Shown in pieces: positions 35,537-45,100 of a stretch of 64,000 nucleotides of DNA. Both the position numbers and the translations under genes were made by a program. The notes below the pieces were generated by a model that did no database searches, had not been told where the DNA came from, and saw nothing but the letters and a program-made list of their open reading frames with translations. Origin of the DNA: Ensifer sp. IC4062 (lineage in GTDB: Bacteria; Pseudomonadota; Alphaproteobacteria; Rhizobiales; Rhizobiaceae); assembly GCF_020193575.1 (NCBI RefSeq), contig NZ_JADYVD010000021.1:57828-121827 (forward strand), read 5' to 3'. How positions within the stretch are numbered: position 1 is the first letter of the stretch; each line of letters starts with the position of its first letter.

Positions 35537-35659
35537 ATGCTACAGGACACCGTCTTCAAGCTCGCTGACGCCGGCTTGCCGCAGATGCTCGGCTTCCTCA
35601 TCTATGGCGGCTGCACCGTCGGCTTTATCATCTATCTTTTCTACCTTGTGCGGCTATAG
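35537..35659 (+). CDS. Very small membrane peptide
   Basis: 40 residues with one glycine-containing hydrophobic helix (MLGFLIYGGCTVGFIIYLFY). ATG at 35537 follows ATAGGAG with good spacing. It lies 14 bases after the previous tiny gene and 19 bases before the SafE-type gene, continuing the same operon. Unrecognised family. Confidence 0.55.
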   Translation: MLQDTVFKLADAGLPQMLGFLIYGGCTVGFIIYLFYLVRL

Positions 35660-35678
35660 CGGCGCAGCGAAAACGCCA

Positions 35679-36407
35679 ATGATCTACTACCTCATGATCT
35701 TCGCCGCTGGATTTGCAGGTAGCTTTCATTGCATCGGCATGTGCGGCGGCTTTGCCTGCGCGCTGGGCCGCGATCAGCGAGGCGGCGGCGCAACCGTCCT
35801 TCGCCACCTGCTCTATAATACCGGCCGGTTGACAACCTATTGCTTTCTGGGCGGGCTCGCGGGTGCGATCGGTCAGGTCATCTGCACGACGCAAGGTCTA
35901 ACGGCGGCGCCGCTCTTGAACGGCTCCCTCGACATCGGCCAACGAATTCTCGCGATCGTCGCTGGCCTGCTCATGATTGCCATGGCGTTGCAGTTTTTCG
36001 GCTTGTTGCAGGTCTTTCATCGCCTCGCGATCCGATTTGGCGGCAGCACATTTGCATTGTCCCTGCGCGGTCTGTTGACGGCCCGGAGCAGGGCCGCACC
36101 GCTCGCCTTTGGCGTTTTCAACGGCTTCCTGCCATGTCCCCTCGTCTATGCCTTCGCCGCCCAGGCGGCGAGCACCGCCGGAGCGCTTCCCGGGTTCCTT
36201 GTCATGGCATGGTTCGGACTGGGAACCTTTCCCGCGATGTTGATGATGGGCGGCGTTGGGCGGATACTCGGGCCAGCCTGGCGACGGCGCGGCGTCCGGC
36301 TGGCTGGTGGCTTTATCCTTTTGCTCGGTCTCATCACGCTCGGCCGTGGTCTCCTGCCATCTCACGCGCATATCGGCCTTGCCTGGCTGGGCGGACATCC
36401 CGCATGA
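35679..36407 (+). CDS. Sulfite exporter TauE/SafE-type membrane protein
   Basis: The 242-residue protein has six hydrophobic segments. GSFHCIGMCGGFACALG near the start and NGFLPCPLVYAF in the middle are hallmarks of the SafE-like proteins found beside cbb3 oxidase assembly genes, where cysteines may handle copper. ATG at 35679 gives the conserved N-terminus; an earlier in-frame ATG at 35604 lies inside the preceding small gene. Start of ccoI overlaps its stop. Confidence 0.87.
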   Translation: MIYYLMIFAAGFAGSFHCIGMCGGFACALGRDQRGGGATVLRHLLYNTGRLTTYCFLGGLAGAIGQVICTTQGLTAAPLLNGSLDIGQRILAIVAGLLMIAMALQFFGLLQVFHRLAIRFGGSTFALSLRGLLTARSRAAPLAFGVFNGFLPCPLVYAFAAQAASTAGALPGFLVMAWFGLGTFPAMLMMGGVGRILGPAWRRRGVRLAGGFILLLGLITLGRGLLPSHAHIGLAWLGGHPA

Positions 36408-38590
36408 CTGCGCATGACCATATCCTCTGTAGCCATTGCTCGCTGCCCGTCGGCCTGCGCCCGATGGAGCGCAGGCTCAACGGTGAGGCTCATGCGTTCT
36501 GCTGCTACGGCTGTTGCATCGCCTTTCAGGTGAGGAGCGGCAGATACGAAGAGTGGGAAGCCGCCTGGCTTCTGATCCAGCTCGGCGTGGGAGGCTTTCT
36601 CTCCATGAATATCATGATGTTCAGCCTCCTCCTCTATTCGGACGCGTTCACCGGCGTCGATGCGGGCGTGCTGCCGTGGATTCACCTTTTGCTCTGGATA
36701 TTCGCGACGCCGGCGGTGGTGATTCTCGGCGGACCCTATCTGCGTGAAATGTGGCTCAATGGCATTCAGGGACGAGTGACGTCGTCGGCACTCATCGTGC
36801 TTGGCGTCGCTGCCGCTTACCTCTATTCGGCATTTGCCGTCTTCGAGGGCAGTACGCATGTCTATTTCGACACCGCCGTGATGGTGCTGATGCTATTTAC
36901 CGTTGGCCGCTATCTCGAGGCTGTAGGCCGCGCACGGGCGGCGCGTGACCTCGAACCTCTTCTGGCCGCAGAAAGCGAGAGCGCGACCGTGGTCGATGGC
37001 GCGGCAGAGATCCGCCGTCCGGTGCGGGAGGTGTCGGCCGGTATGCTGGTGCGGGTCCGACCAGGCGAGCGCATTCCGGTCGACGGCGTGGTTGTCGAGG
37101 GGGAATCGAACACCGATGAAGCCGTGATTACCGGAGAAAGCCGGCAAGTGACGAAGGGCGCCGGCTCCAAGGTGATTGCCGGCAGCATCAATATCGACGG
37201 CCCGCTCCTGATCCAAAGCAGCGGTGACGGGACCGCAAGCCGCTGGGCGCGGATTTGCCGGTCGGTGCGCGAAGCGCTGGGCCGCCGCAGTCCAACTCAG
37301 CGCCTTGCCGATCGCGTCGTGGGCGTGTCCGTGCCGCTCGTCCTCGCCCTTGGCGGTCTGACGATCGTTTACTGGGCGCAGTCATTGCCGTTCGATCGGG
37401 CTTTGCTGATTGGCCTCTCGGTGCTGGTGGTTGCCTGTCCTTGTGCCGCCGGCCTCGCTGGTCCGATGGCGACATCACTCGGAATCGGCCGGCTGGCGCG
37501 GCACGGCTGCCTCGTCCGCGATCCCGGCGTGCTCGAGACTCTCGCGCGTGTACGGTTGCTCGCCTTCGACAAGACCGGCACTCTAACTGCGGGCAAAGCG
37601 CGTCTCGTCGGCGTCGATCGCGAGGAGGTCGGCATCGACGAAGTACTGGCGCGCGCCGCCGGTCTGGAGCGCCTTTCCGAGCATGGTCTGGCGCGGGCCA
37701 TCGCGGCAGCCGCTGCTCAGCGCGACATCACGCCGCTCGTGATCCACGATGTTCGGACGGTTCCGGGCCGTGGCATCCGCGGCAGCGCCGAAGGCCAGCC
37801 CGTGGCGGCAGGGAACGGCAGATTGATGAACGATCTGGGGTGGCCGCTTCCCCCGTCGCTGGCCGAGCGTGCGCGGTCGCTGGAAGCGAGCGGTCATTCG
37901 GTGGTCTATATCGGTTGGGGCGAGCGCGTATACGCCGTGCTGTCGCTCGATGACTCACCGCTTCCCGAGGCGCAGCCCGCGATCGCGGCGCTGCGTGAGC
38001 GCGGGCTCAATGCCACCCTGTTGACCGGCGACCTCGCGCAAGCGGCGGAGCGGATCGCGGCCCTGGTTGGAATCAAGAACGTCCAAGCGGGCCTTTCGCC
38101 CGAGGCCAAACGGCTTGCCCTGAATCGGCTCCGCGATGATCACGGTTCGGTGGCGATGGTCGGCGATGGACTGAATGACGGGCCGGTTCTGGCCGCCGCG
38201 GATGTCGGTATCGCCGTCGGCTCCGCCACCGATCTCGCCCGCGAGACTGCGGCGCTCGTGCTGCCTGCGGATGGATTGTGGATGCTGCCTTGGATCGTCG
38301 ACGTGGCCCGCGCGGTTCGCAGGACAATCTTGACCAACCTTATGTGGGCGTTCGGCTACAACCTCGTCGCGCTGACGTTCGCAGCATTCGGACTTCTGCA
38401 GCCAATCCTTGCGGCGGCGGTCATGGCCGGCTCGAGCATCCTCGTGGTGGTGAATTCGCTGCGGCTGGAGCGGCTGCCCGATCCTGGTCCAGCGCTGATC
38501 CCGGAGCAACGATCCGGCACCAAGGTGGAGCGTATGCACAACGGCACCGGCATTTCCGCAACGGCCAGCCCGGCGGTCGAGCGGAGTTGA
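36404..38590 (+). CDS. ccoI: Copper-exporting P1B ATPase of cbb3 oxidase assembly (CcoI/FixI)
   Basis: The 728-residue protein has a cysteine-rich N-terminus (ILCSHCSLPVG; FCCYGCCIAFQ), eight membrane segments, the phosphatase loop TGES, ion motif ACPCAAGLAGP, phosphorylation site FDKTGTLTAGK and hinge VGDGLNDGPVL. It moves copper to the periplasm for the oxidase. ATG at 36404 overlaps the stop of the SafE-type gene by four bases. A decayed copy of its C-terminus lies at 24393-24612. ccoG and ccoH were not seen. Confidence 0.93.
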   Translation: MTAHDHILCSHCSLPVGLRPMERRLNGEAHAFCCYGCCIAFQVRSGRYEEWEAAWLLIQLGVGGFLSMNIMMFSLLLYSDAFTGVDAGVLPWIHLLLWIFATPAVVILGGPYLREMWLNGIQGRVTSSALIVLGVAAAYLYSAFAVFEGSTHVYFDTAVMVLMLFTVGRYLEAVGRARAARDLEPLLAAESESATVVDGAAEIRRPVREVSAGMLVRVRPGERIPVDGVVVEGESNTDEAVITGESRQVTKGAGSKVIAGSINIDGPLLIQSSGDGTASRWARICRSVREALGRRSPTQRLADRVVGVSVPLVLALGGLTIVYWAQSLPFDRALLIGLSVLVVACPCAAGLAGPMATSLGIGRLARHGCLVRDPGVLETLARVRLLAFDKTGTLTAGKARLVGVDREEVGIDEVLARAAGLERLSEHGLARAIAAAAAQRDITPLVIHDVRTVPGRGIRGSAEGQPVAAGNGRLMNDLGWPLPPSLAERARSLEASGHSVVYIGWGERVYAVLSLDDSPLPEAQPAIAALRERGLNATLLTGDLAQAAERIAALVGIKNVQAGLSPEAKRLALNRLRDDHGSVAMVGDGLNDGPVLAAADVGIAVGSATDLARETAALVLPADGLWMLPWIVDVARAVRRTILTNLMWAFGYNLVALTFAAFGLLQPILAAAVMAGSSILVVVNSLRLERLPDPGPALIPEQRSGTKVERMHNGTGISATASPAVERS

Positions 38591-39024
38591 GTTTCGTTTC
38601 AGCCAAACACGTGGCGCGTTGAAGGTTCATACCAGCCTTCCGCCGCGCAACGACAAACGGGACGGCCGCAGGCTCGGCAAACGCCACCGGCCAGCTGATC
38701 GGGACCTATAAGCGTGGCTACTTCCTCGAACTGGTGCTCGAGCGCGTCACCGTTACCTGCTATCGCATGCCGCGCTTCCGTTGATGATGGAACATTAGTA
38801 GCTCCGAACCAGTACTGCACGACTAGGACCTGTCGGCGGCGAGCGCCCGCTGCTCCGGCAATCTTTCGCTCGGGCGCAGGCTGAAATCCGGGTGAATGGG
38901 GAGGATCCTTCCTGCGGCCGCACTCGCATCCAACACCAGACATCGCTGGCGCTGTCGAGGTACGACCGCTTCGGGTCGACTGCCGCCGTAAAGGCTTAGA
39001 GCCAAAGGCGAACCTCTGAGTGGC
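38591..39024. other. Intergenic stretch
   Basis: About 430 bases between the ccoI stop and the leftward LysR pseudogene. No convincing gene, start site or terminator was seen on either strand. Confidence 0.5.
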
Positions 39025-39916
39025 TCACAGCGTTTCCTTGCGGCTGAAGACCTCGGTCAAAAAATCGATGAACACTCTGACCTTCTGAGGGACATAACGT
39101 CGCTGGGCGTAGAAGGCGAAGACCGGCTGCTCGACCGCTTCGTAATCCGGGAGCAGGCGCACCAACCTGTTTTCCGCGATATCTCGAGCGACCATGAAGT
39201 CCGGCAACAGGGAATAGTGTGATCCTGCGATAGAAGCATTCCTAACCGCTCGGGCCGAATTCATTGTCAGATTTTGCGCGACCTCGAAATCGATGACGTT
39301 GCCGTTGTGGAAGAAGCGATGCATCCGCCCCCATTCGCCACTAACTTGAGTCACCGATGGACAGGCTTTGATATCGTCCAAAGTCCTGGGTGTCCCGTAG
39401 CTCTCACAAAACCGGGGCGACGCGACGAACCCTCTGGGTGAAAATCCTCTGCCCAATCAGTGAGGAATCGCTCAGCGGTCCAACCCGGACGGCGACGTCG
39501 AAGTGCTCCCCGATGAGGTCGACCAATCGATTGCCAAGCTCCATCGATATGTCGAGCTGTGGGTATCGCCGCTTAAACTCAGGCAGTACGGGTGCCAAGC
39601 ATTCGTTGCCGAAGGCCGTCACGCAGGAGACGCGCAGTCGGCCACCGGGCGTTTCGTGGCGATCGCGTACCGCGCTCCGCATCAGGTCGAGTTCCTCCAA
39701 CAGGCCCGAGCTCTTCTGCACAAACTCTGTGCCGGCCTCGGTCAGCTTGAGCTGCCTGGTCGTCCGATTGAAAAGGCGCACACCAAGATCCGCCTCTAGT
39801 TCAGCAACAATGCGGCTCACCGAGGGAGCGGATATGCGCAGGTCCTTGCTCGCTGCAGAAAAGCTTTTGTACCGGGCGACTGCCACAGCGACTCTCATAG
39901 CCTCGACCATATCCAT
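39025..39916 (-). pseudogene. LysR-family regulator, single frameshift
   Basis: The N-terminal part (ATG 39916, MDMVEAMRVAVAVARYKSFS, with HTH SAASKDLRISAPSVSRIVAE) is open to about 39430. The effector domain continues only in another frame from GFVASPRFCESYGTPRTLDD to KVRVFIDFLTEVF. The break is in AGAGGGTTCG, a short G run. Restored length is about 297 residues, normal for the family. It is divergent from a quinone-oxidoreductase-like gene, the usual target arrangement, which is itself broken. Confidence 0.85.
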
Positions 39917-40026
39917 CTGCCATTCTTTCGAGATGCAAATCAATGTTTCTCACTTTGCGCCCATTAACACGGAAATTGGATTGATGCATCAATGCGAGGG
40001 CGATGGTCGGTTCTGAGGAGAAAGTC

Positions 40027-41029
40027 ATGGCCACCAACCCAAGCTGGTTACTTCAAAGTTACCCTTCGGCAATGCCGACAGCGAAGAACTGGGCTCTGGA
40101 AGAACGCCCAATACCCGAGGCCGCGGACGGCGAGCTCTTGGTAAAGACCTTATGGCTCTCCGTGGACCCCTATATGCGAGGACGCATCAGCCCAGCGAAG
40201 AACTATGCTGCTGGTTTCAAGCTGGGTGACCTCATGCGCGGCGGCGGTATCGGCGAGGTCATGATATCTGAGTCTCCAGACTTCAAACCAGGCGACATCG
40301 TGATGAGCGACTATTTTGGATGGCAGCCGTTCAGCGTCATTCCAGCCGCATCGGCGAAGCCAGTAACGACTACGGACGCTCCGATGCAGTCTGCGCTAAG
40401 CTATCTCGGTGCCGGGTCTCACCGCCTACTTCGCCCTGCTCAAGACCGGAAGTCCTAAGGCGGGCGAGACGGTGTTGATCTCTGCGGCCGCAGGAGCGGT
40501 CGGACAGATCGCGGGACAGATCGCACGCATAAAAGGCTTCGACCCAGTCGCTGTCGCAGGCTCGGACGAGAAGTTGGAATGGTGCAAGGAGCTCGGATAC
40601 CGGACAGGTGTCAATCACCGAACCTCGGCTGATCTCGTGGCGGATGTCGCTACTGCGTGCCCCAGCGGGGTGGATGTCTTCGTCGACAATACAGCTGGGC
40701 CAATCCACGACGCGGCGATGCTCAACCTCAACACGTTTGGCAGAGTGGTGATGGTTGGCACCATCGCCCTGGCTGACCGGTTTGACCAGCCTGACATAGG
40801 TTTGAGGCATCTCAGGAGAACGCTAATCACCCGCGCTAGGATTGAAGGATTTCTGCTGGACGACCACGAGAGCGAATATGAGACGGCAATTGCCGATCTG
40901 CTCTCCTGGTACAAACAGGGACTGCTCCAGACGAGGGAGGATGTCGCAGAGGGGATCGAAGCCGTGCCCCATGCTTTCGTCCGGATGTTGAAGGGAGAAA
41001 ATTTCGGAAAGCAGCTGGTCAAGCTATGA
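40027..41029 (+). pseudogene. MDR-family NADP-dependent oxidoreductase, frameshifted
   Basis: The N-terminal half (MATNPSWLLQSYPSAMPTAKNW to SALSYLG) and the C-terminal half (PGLTAYFALLKTGSPKAGET to NFGKQLVKL) lie in different frames. An expected ATG codon around 40410 (LGMPGLTAYF) has lost two bases. Features are GRISPAKNY near residue 55 and nucleotide motif ISAAAGAVGQIAGQIA. Restored length is about 335 residues, as for YncB/curcumin reductase-like enzymes. ATG at 40027 follows GAGGAGAAAG. The second half could be re-initiated at GTG 40409 but would lack the substrate domain. Confidence 0.85.
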
Positions 41030-41439
41030 CTCGAAGCAGGGTCGAAGGGAGCCGTCCGTCACGAGCCCTGTGAACGGCTTGTTGCGAGGATGTTTACGTT
41101 ATGGGCCAAGAAAATCGCATAATGTATCGACTGGAATGTGCCGTACAGGTCGTCGAGAGCGGCAGCACTAGGGCGGCTGATGCGCAACCGGCGCATTTCG
41201 GGATAGTCCGCGGAACGGCCAAGACCAAGCAGCTTGGCAGCTTCCGCAGCTTCCGCCGTAGGTGCTTCTCGCCTCGACTAGCTTCATGGCAGCCTGACCT
41301 TCTTCAGGTCCAGAGGCCGACGGCTAAGCCCGACGCTGATGAAGGCGAATTCTCGACCCGTTGCGGTCGTTGGCGTCCGGTGCAACGATTGGCTCGGACG
41401 AGCCCGAAGCGGACGCGGGAAATGCCGGGCGTTCATCGT
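41030..41439. other. Intergenic stretch with interspersed repeat
   Basis: Holds the repeat copy at 41039-41092. A rightward frame from 41101 to 41487 has arginine-rich, non-native composition and no ribosome site, and overlaps the end of the acetyltransferase gene, so it is not called. Confidence 0.45.
41039..41092. repeat. 54-bp interspersed repeat, copy A
   Basis: About three quarters identical to 55616-55669: shared blocks GGGTCGAAG, TCACGAGCC, GGCTTGTTGCG and GGATG. The inner ACGAGCC and GGCTTGT can pair, so the element may form a hairpin. It follows the stop of the oxidoreductase pseudogene. Confidence 0.55.
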
Positions 41440-42072
41440 TCAAGCCAGCGTGAGTGTCGCCATGTCGCCGTTGCTAAGTGCCGTTAGGTTGGCTTCGATT
41501 TTATCTATCGGCCAGTCCCACCAAGCGAGACGAAGAAGTTCGCTGATGACTTCGCTGGAATAACGCATTCGGATAATAGATGCCGGATTCCCTCCGACAA
41601 CTGCATAGGGCGGTACGTCGCGAGCAACGACCGAGGCGGCGGCGACAATCGCCCCCGCACCTATGTGGACACCCGGCATGATTGCCGCGTTTTGGCCAAT
41701 CCATACATCGTGGTCCACAACCGTGTCCTTCACGGGCAGGTCCTTGTAGCCAAAGGTCTCTGGTTTGAAAATGCGAAACGGGTAGGTGGTGAAGCCAGTC
41801 ATCGGATGGTTAGCCGAACTGGTAATGAAGTAGCTTCCTCTGGCAATCTGGACAAACTTGCCGATCACCAGCCGTTCGCGAACGCTGTGACCAAGATAAG
41901 GGGCCAGAATCCCGGCCGTGTCTTCGGGCTTTCCAGAATGCGTGTAATAGCTGAAATCGCCGATCTCCATGCGCGGATGGTCGATGACGTTCTTCAGATA
42001 TACCGTGTCCCGATATACAGTCCCATCGGGCAGGGTAATTGGATTAACGGCATTTGCGTCGAGAAGAGCCAT
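41440..42072 (-). CDS. CatB-related O-acetyltransferase (left-handed beta-helix)
   Basis: The 210-residue protein carries hexapeptide repeats (VWIGQNAAIMPGVHIGAGAI, VAAASVVARDVPPYAVVGG). SYYTHSG and SSANHPM match the xenobiotic acetyltransferase family, with the catalytic histidine expected in SSANHPM. Members acetylate chloramphenicol or, more often, unknown sugars or antibiotics using acetyl-CoA. ATG at 42072 with AAAGG upstream is preferred over a TTG five codons earlier. It is intact amid broken neighbours. Resistance function is not shown by sequence. Confidence 0.88.
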   Translation of the reverse strand: MALLDANAVNPITLPDGTVYRDTVYLKNVIDHPRMEIGDFSYYTHSGKPEDTAGILAPYLGHSVRERLVIGKFVQIARGSYFITSSANHPMTGFTTYPFRIFKPETFGYKDLPVKDTVVDHDVWIGQNAAIMPGVHIGAGAIVAAASVVARDVPPYAVVGGNPASIIRMRYSSEVISELLRLAWWDWPIDKIEANLTALSNGDMATLTLA

Positions 42073-42290
42073 GGAGAACCTTTTCAAACATACTGCCAGC
42101 CAGCTATGCCGAAGCAGCGTCCTGTTGAAATCTTGCGGCTGACTTTATGCGATCAGGCTATTGCCTCTGAGCCGTGAAATCCATCGTGGACCGTGTATCG
42201 CTCTAATGAAAAGGCTTTCCTTCGGACATTGCTCTGTGCAACTTCGCCTTCGGGCCTCAGAGCTGCCATGGGTACATGGTCAACTCATTT

Positions 42291-43088
42291 TCAACGGAAG
42301 AGCAGGGTCGCGCCCCAGCCGGTGATCACCGCCAGCGTCACGGCAAGAAGGCCATAGATGACCGGCTGCTCGTGCGCCGCGCGGGTGATCGCCTGCTCGA
42401 GGCCGGTTTTGACGACCCTGAGCGGCAGCGCCTTGGCAGCGACGAAGAGACCGTCGCGGAAGAGATAGGCGCGCACCACATGAATGCCGTTCGGGACGTT
42501 GGCCGGCAGGCGGACAGATGCCTTGAAGAGGCTCGAACTGATGAACTGCACGCCGCCCGGGTCGCGCTGGTAGACGCCGCTCTCTTCGCGGATGCGGCGG
42601 AAGGCGTTGCGGAATTTGCCGAGGCTGGTGCCGTCGCCGATGAAGCCGAGCGGCACCAGCCGCATGTGGTCGACGCCGATACCCATACTGGCGATGTCGC
42701 GCGGCGGCGCGATCGTCGCGATATCGCGCGTGCTCGACAGCGAATAGGCTTCCGGGACGAGCTCGAACGTCATCGACTGCGTGTTCACCCAGATGCCGAA
42801 GACGCGCTCCCTCTTGCGCACCGTCGCATTGTCCTTCGGCCCTTCGAGTACGACGATGATGTTGTACTTGCCCTGGGCGAGAAGGTTGGCGTCGAAGCCA
42901 TCGATGGCGCCGAAGATCGTCAGGTCGGCGCCGCGGAAATCGGAAGTGATGGAGATCTCGTCCGTCGAGATGCCGATCTCGAGCTTTTCGGTGAAGTCCC
43001 CGACCTCGCGCTCCAGAGACTGCGCCGAAGCCTGCGCGGAAACGGCTAGAGCGAAAGCAAACAGGGCGAGACGGGCGAGCGCGCGCAT
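42291..43088 (-). CDS. TIGR02186-family periplasmic/membrane protein
   Basis: The 265-residue protein has a signal peptide (cleavage near residue 23) and a C-terminal membrane helix (VIYGLLAVTLAVITGWGATLLF). Features such as FRGADLTIFGAIDG and FGIWVNTQSMTFELVPEAY identify the conserved alphaproteobacterial family usually encoded next to a TauE/SafE exporter. That partner lies immediately upstream here with overlapping TGATG but is broken. Function unknown; a role with sulfur-compound export is assumed from the pairing. Confidence 0.88.
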   Translation of the reverse strand: MRALARLALFAFALAVSAQASAQSLEREVGDFTEKLEIGISTDEISITSDFRGADLTIFGAIDGFDANLLAQGKYNIIVVLEGPKDNATVRKRERVFGIWVNTQSMTFELVPEAYSLSSTRDIATIAPPRDIASMGIGVDHMRLVPLGFIGDGTSLGKFRNAFRRIREESGVYQRDPGGVQFISSSLFKASVRLPANVPNGIHVVRAYLFRDGLFVAAKALPLRVVKTGLEQAITRAAHEQPVIYGLLAVTLAVITGWGATLLFR

Positions 43089-43600
43089 CAGAAGTCGAAC
43101 CCCGCTGAAACGACCGAGTAGATGTCCTTCGGCGGAATGATGAGCTCGATCGACAGACGTATGCCGACGGCAAGGACGAGCAGCGCCAGCAGCGCCCGCA
43201 GTTGTTCGCTGCCAGCCGCTGACCGACGCGCACGCCGTATTGGGCGCCGATGACGCCGGCGATCATCAGGACGAAGGCCAGCATGATATCGACCGTATAA
43301 TTGGTCGAGGCTTGGACGATGACGGTATAGGCGGAGACGAAGACGATCTGGAACAGCGAGGTTCCGACGACGACGCTAGTCGGAATGCGCAGGAGATAGA
43401 TCATCGCCGGCACCATGATGAAGCCGCCGCCGACGCCCATGACGGAGGTCAGAATGCCGATGCAGAAGCCGAGCGTGGCGACCGGGATGACGCTCAGATA
43501 GATCTTCGACTTCTTGAAGCGCATCTTCAGCGGCAGGCCGTGGATCCAGATGTGCTGACCGGGCCGGCGCAACTGGGGTGTTGAATAGTCGAGCGCCGCC
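43088..43600 (-). pseudogene. TauE/SafE exporter, 5'-truncated and frameshifted
   Basis: The C-terminal half of a sulfite exporter family protein remains: RRPGQHIWIHGLPLKMRFKK, then LTSVMGVGGGFIMVPAMIYLL, VVVGTSLFQIVFVSAYTVIV and VIGAQYGVRVGQRLA. A one-base loss near 43200 shifts the end (EQLRALLALLVLAVGIRLSI). The first membrane half is missing; homology stops near 43600, where a stop codon enters the frame and TPR-protein sequence begins on the other strand. Confidence 0.85.
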
Positions 43601-43609
43601 TATAAATGT

Positions 43610-44817
43610 CGGCGGACGCCATTGCCCGACAAGCCGTCGATCGCGGTGCTGCCGTTCGTGAATATGAGCAGCGATCGAGAAACGGACTATTTTGCCGACG
43701 GCATTGTGGAAGACATCACTACGGCGCTATCCCACATTCCTCGTCTATTTGTGGTCGCTCGCAATTCGAGCTTCACTTACAAGGGCCGCACCGTTGATGT
43801 GCGGGAGGTCGGGAGAGCGCTAGGCGTTCGCTACGTCCTTGAAGGCAGCGTCCGCCGCTCGGGCGACCGCCTTCGCCTCACAGGGCAGCTTATCAATGCG
43901 AGTGATGGGGCGCATCTGTGGGCTGAGCGTTTCGACGGAAAGGTTCGGGACCTTTTCGACCTGCAGGACGACATGACTGCCAGTATCGTCGGTGCAATCG
44001 CGCCTCGGTTGGAGCTCGCAGAGGTCGAGCGAGCGAGGCGCCGGCGTCCTGACAGCTTGGACGCCTATGAAACCTTCGCGCGTTGCCCTGCGTCCGCGAG
44101 ATGACTCGCCAGGGGCACGCGACGGCAATCTCGCTGATAGATCGAGCTCTCGAAATCGATCCGACGTATGCGGTTGTGGCTGCTCTTGGCGCATGGGTGT
44201 ATACGCTGCGAATCCCCCAAGGCTGGTTCTTGGACCCGGAGGCGGAAACACGACGCGGGATCGAACTCGGTCGAATCGCCATTGTCCACGGACAGGACGA
44301 CTCTGATGCATTAGGTCATGGCGGCTATGCCATAGCGTTTCTTGGTCATGAGCTGCATGAGGGGCTGGGCGCTGTCGAGCGCGCGATGGACATTAACCCG
44401 AACAGCTCCACGGCGTTTGGACATGCGGGCTGGATCCGGGCCTACATGGGGAGGATGGCCGAGTCCATCCATGCATTTGAACGCGCTATCCGCCTCAGCC
44501 CGCGCGATCCAATGCTGTTCAGAGCTCAAGCCGGACTTGCCTTCTCGCACCTCCTGCAGCGCCAGTTCGAGGAGGCGATCACCTGGGGTTGGAAAGCGAT
44601 TGAGGGCAACCCCAACTTCACACCAACGCACCGGGCGCTTGCTGCTGCACTGGCCCATGCGGGGCGAATCCAGGAGGCGCGCCATATCATTCACCGGCTC
44701 GTCTTGCTCGTGCCGGACCTCACCGTCTCGCGCTTCGCTGAGCAGTCGTTGTTCAAGCACTCAGGTCGTCTCGATATCGTGCTCTCGGGCCTCCGCGAGG
44801 CCGGGTTACCGGAGTGA
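43610..44817 (+). pseudogene. TolB-like/TPR part of an adenylate-cyclase-type protein, truncated and frameshifted
   Basis: Starts abruptly at PDKPSIAVLPFVNMSSDRET, the point where such proteins continue after an N-terminal cyclase or HTH domain, which is absent. A frame change near 44080 separates LDAYETFAR from LPCVREMTRQGH. TPR-type repeats follow (AISLIDRALEIDPTYAVVA, AVERAMDINPNSSTAFGHAG, AFERAIRLSPRDPMLFRAQ). It is paralogous to the intact cyclase at 52608-54482. Bases 44818-45100 after it show no gene. Confidence 0.82.
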
Positions 44818-45100
44818 TTGGGAGGGATCAGCAATCGCGAAGGTTCATGTTGTAATGGTCATTGCGGGCATATTTGTATCCTCGGTTGGCCATGCAGCAA
44901 TGCTCCCCCCTGTCCCATTGTTAGGAGCGGGCAGGAAGCGCCACAAGGGGACAAAACCAAAGAGCGTCGCTCCATGCCGAGGAAGACGGAACCAGGAGAA
45001 AATTGACGTGCAAGATCGCCTCGGCGGAGCGCCAAGGTTTTCCACGAACTGTTTGAAAGATCAGTCGACTAACCGGGGCGTTGAAAAGACCGACAGGAAT

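Noticed and set aside
35840..36403. 188-codon upstream extension of ccoI
   Set aside because: Overlaps the SafE-type gene in another frame; the CcoI N-terminal cysteine motifs start at the ATG at 36404.
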